Shown: one piece after another, positions 63,243 through 64,000 of the stretch
Layout of the letters: every line of letters starts with the position of its first letter
Numbering within the stretch: position 1 is the stretch's first letter
NCBI RefSeq assembly: GCF_016889805.1
Contig: NZ_CP069535.1
Location: 1,364,001 to 1,428,000, forward strand
Direction: 5' to 3'
DNA length: 64,000 nucleotides
Source of the DNA: Rhodanobacter sp. FDAARGOS 1247
Lineage (GTDB): Bacteria; Pseudomonadota; Gammaproteobacteria; Xanthomonadales; Rhodanobacteraceae
Program-made: the position numbers and the translations under genes
The notes under the pieces: model-generated
Told to the model about the DNA's origin: nothing
What the model saw: the letters and a program-made list of their open reading frames with translations, nothing else
Database searches by the model: none

Positions 63243-64000
63243 TCAGGCCGGCTTGCGCGCCAGCAGGCTGATCACTTCGAAATGCGGCGCCTTGCGCTCG
63301 CGGCTGAGCCGGTTGCAGCTCAGCACGTCGAGCCTGGCGGCCCGGGCGTAGCCGTCCAGTTGATCGCTGCTGAAGCCGAGGTTGCGATGGTCGAACGGTT
63401 CGACCGCCTTGCCGTGGTCGTGCTTGCCCAGGGTGACGGCGAGCAGGCGGCCGCCCGGGCGCAGCAGGCGCGCGGCTTCCGCCACCGCCTTGGCGGGGTG
63501 TTCGGCATAGGTCAGCGCGTGCAGCATCAGCACCAGGTCGAAGCGCTGGTCGCCCAGCTCCAGCGCGTGCATGTCGCCCTGGATCACGCGCACGTTGGTG
63601 AAGGCCTGCAGGCGTTTCGCGGCGGCCTCGACCACGCGCTCGCTGGAATCCACGCAGACGATGGAGTGCGCGTGGGGCGCCAGCAATTCCGCGGTGATGC
63701 CGTCGCCGGAGGCGATGTCCAGCACGTCGCCGGTGCCCAGCAATTGCAGCAGCGAGCGGGCCAGGGTTTCCCAGGTGCGGCCGGGCGAGTAGTGGCGCTC
63801 CATGTCGCCGGCCACGGTGTCGGCCCAGCCTTCCTCGCGGGCTCGGTTGGCCAGCACGCCGGGCAGCCGGGCGGCATCCTCGCGCAGCAGGGCGTCGTCG
63901 ATGCTGGCGCGCAGCGAGGCGAGCAGGTCATGCTGCGCCCCGTCGCCTTCGTTGTTGGCGCGGTAATAGGCGGAGACGCCGGCGCGACGATCGCGCACCA
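63243..64000 (-). CDS. ArsR-type regulator fused to a SAM methyltransferase-like domain (SahR-like), truncated
   Basis: The visible 252 or so residues end at 63243 and run off the window end, so the N-terminal winged helix is mostly missing. The C-terminal class I methyltransferase fold is clear: [16 protein letters not shown] for SAM/SAH binding, [22 protein letters not shown] and [14 protein letters not shown]. ArsR proteins with such domains next to metH include SahR, which senses S-adenosylhomocysteine and controls the methionine cycle. It is 18 bases upstream of the first metH gene on the same strand and probably regulates it. Confidence 0.75.
   Translation of the reverse strand, partial: VRDRRAGVSAYYRANNEGDGAQHDLLASLRASIDDALLREDAARLPGVLANRAREEGWADTVAGDMERHYSPGRTWETLARSLLQLLGTGDVLDIASGDGITAELLAPHAHSIVCVDSSERVVEAAAKRLQAFTNVRVIQGDMHALELGDQRFDLVLMLHALTYAEHPAKAVAEAARLLRPGGRLLAVTLGKHDHGKAVEPFDHRNLGFSSDQLDGYARAARLDVLSCNRLSRERKAPHFEVISLLARKPA

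Overview
The window is a chromosomal segment of a high-GC gammaproteobacterium, most likely of the order Xanthomonadales and by gene style the Rhodanobacteraceae (Rhodanobacter, Dyella, Luteibacter relatives). The pointers are the argH-proB-proA order, methionine synthase encoded as two adjacent genes, the fimT-pilV-pilW-pilX-pilY1-pilE set, ACMSD next to kynureninase, and abundant GC-rich palindromic repeats. The genus is an inference; no rRNA is present. No transposase, integrase, phage gene or CRISPR array was seen.

Layout. 1-4878 (+): end of argH, an acyltransferase, proB, proA. 4892-10443 (-): egtD, corA, msrB-msrA, a thiolase, a cytochrome c and a ferritin-like protein. 10993-15472 (+): a stress-type module (MDR oxidoreductase, AraC regulator, OsmC, GST), then a small accessory group (DksA-like protein without zinc cysteines, KfrA-like DNA-binding protein, short acidic protein). 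15755-22720 (-): kynureninase, a secreted unknown, ACMSD, a FUSC membrane protein, a secreted unknown, EfpL and an SDR. 22922-23326 (+): an RcnB-like protein. 23399-30879 (-): PAT-type acetyltransferase, YdeI, GNAT and amidohydrolase genes, then leucine catabolism genes (HMG-CoA lyase, biotin carboxylase subunit, cupin, enoyl-CoA hydratase). 30998-33377 (+): feoA-feoB and a small Cys-rich membrane protein behind a probable Fur-type site. 33566-41514: rpsT (-), then murJ, ribF, ileS, lspA, ispH and tRNA-Thr. 41702-48888 (+): minor pilin and PilY1 operon. 49169-54290 (+): an ECF42-type sigma factor and a 1240-residue GGDEF-EAL protein. 54313-58390 (-): a four-gene operon described below. 58678-64000: tRNA-Val, a LAB_N membrane protein, the two-part metH, and an ArsR-methyltransferase regulator cut by the window end.

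The most interesting system is the operon at 54313-58390. Its large product has the four-TM layout and motifs of the MotA/TolQ/ExbB channel family followed by about 500 residues of repetitive coiled coil. The next product is MotB-like, with an Asp at the start of its single TM helix and a C-terminal OmpA peptidoglycan-binding domain. Two uncharacterised soluble proteins flank the pair. This resembles the ZorA-ZorB motor of Zorya anti-phage defence but lacks the known Zorya effectors.

The second main result is a dispersed palindromic repeat family. It forms single and double hairpins between genes. It has also been captured in frame inside two unrelated housekeeping genes, ileS and metH, so IleS and MetH share an identical 16-residue peptide that has no counterpart in their families as I know them.
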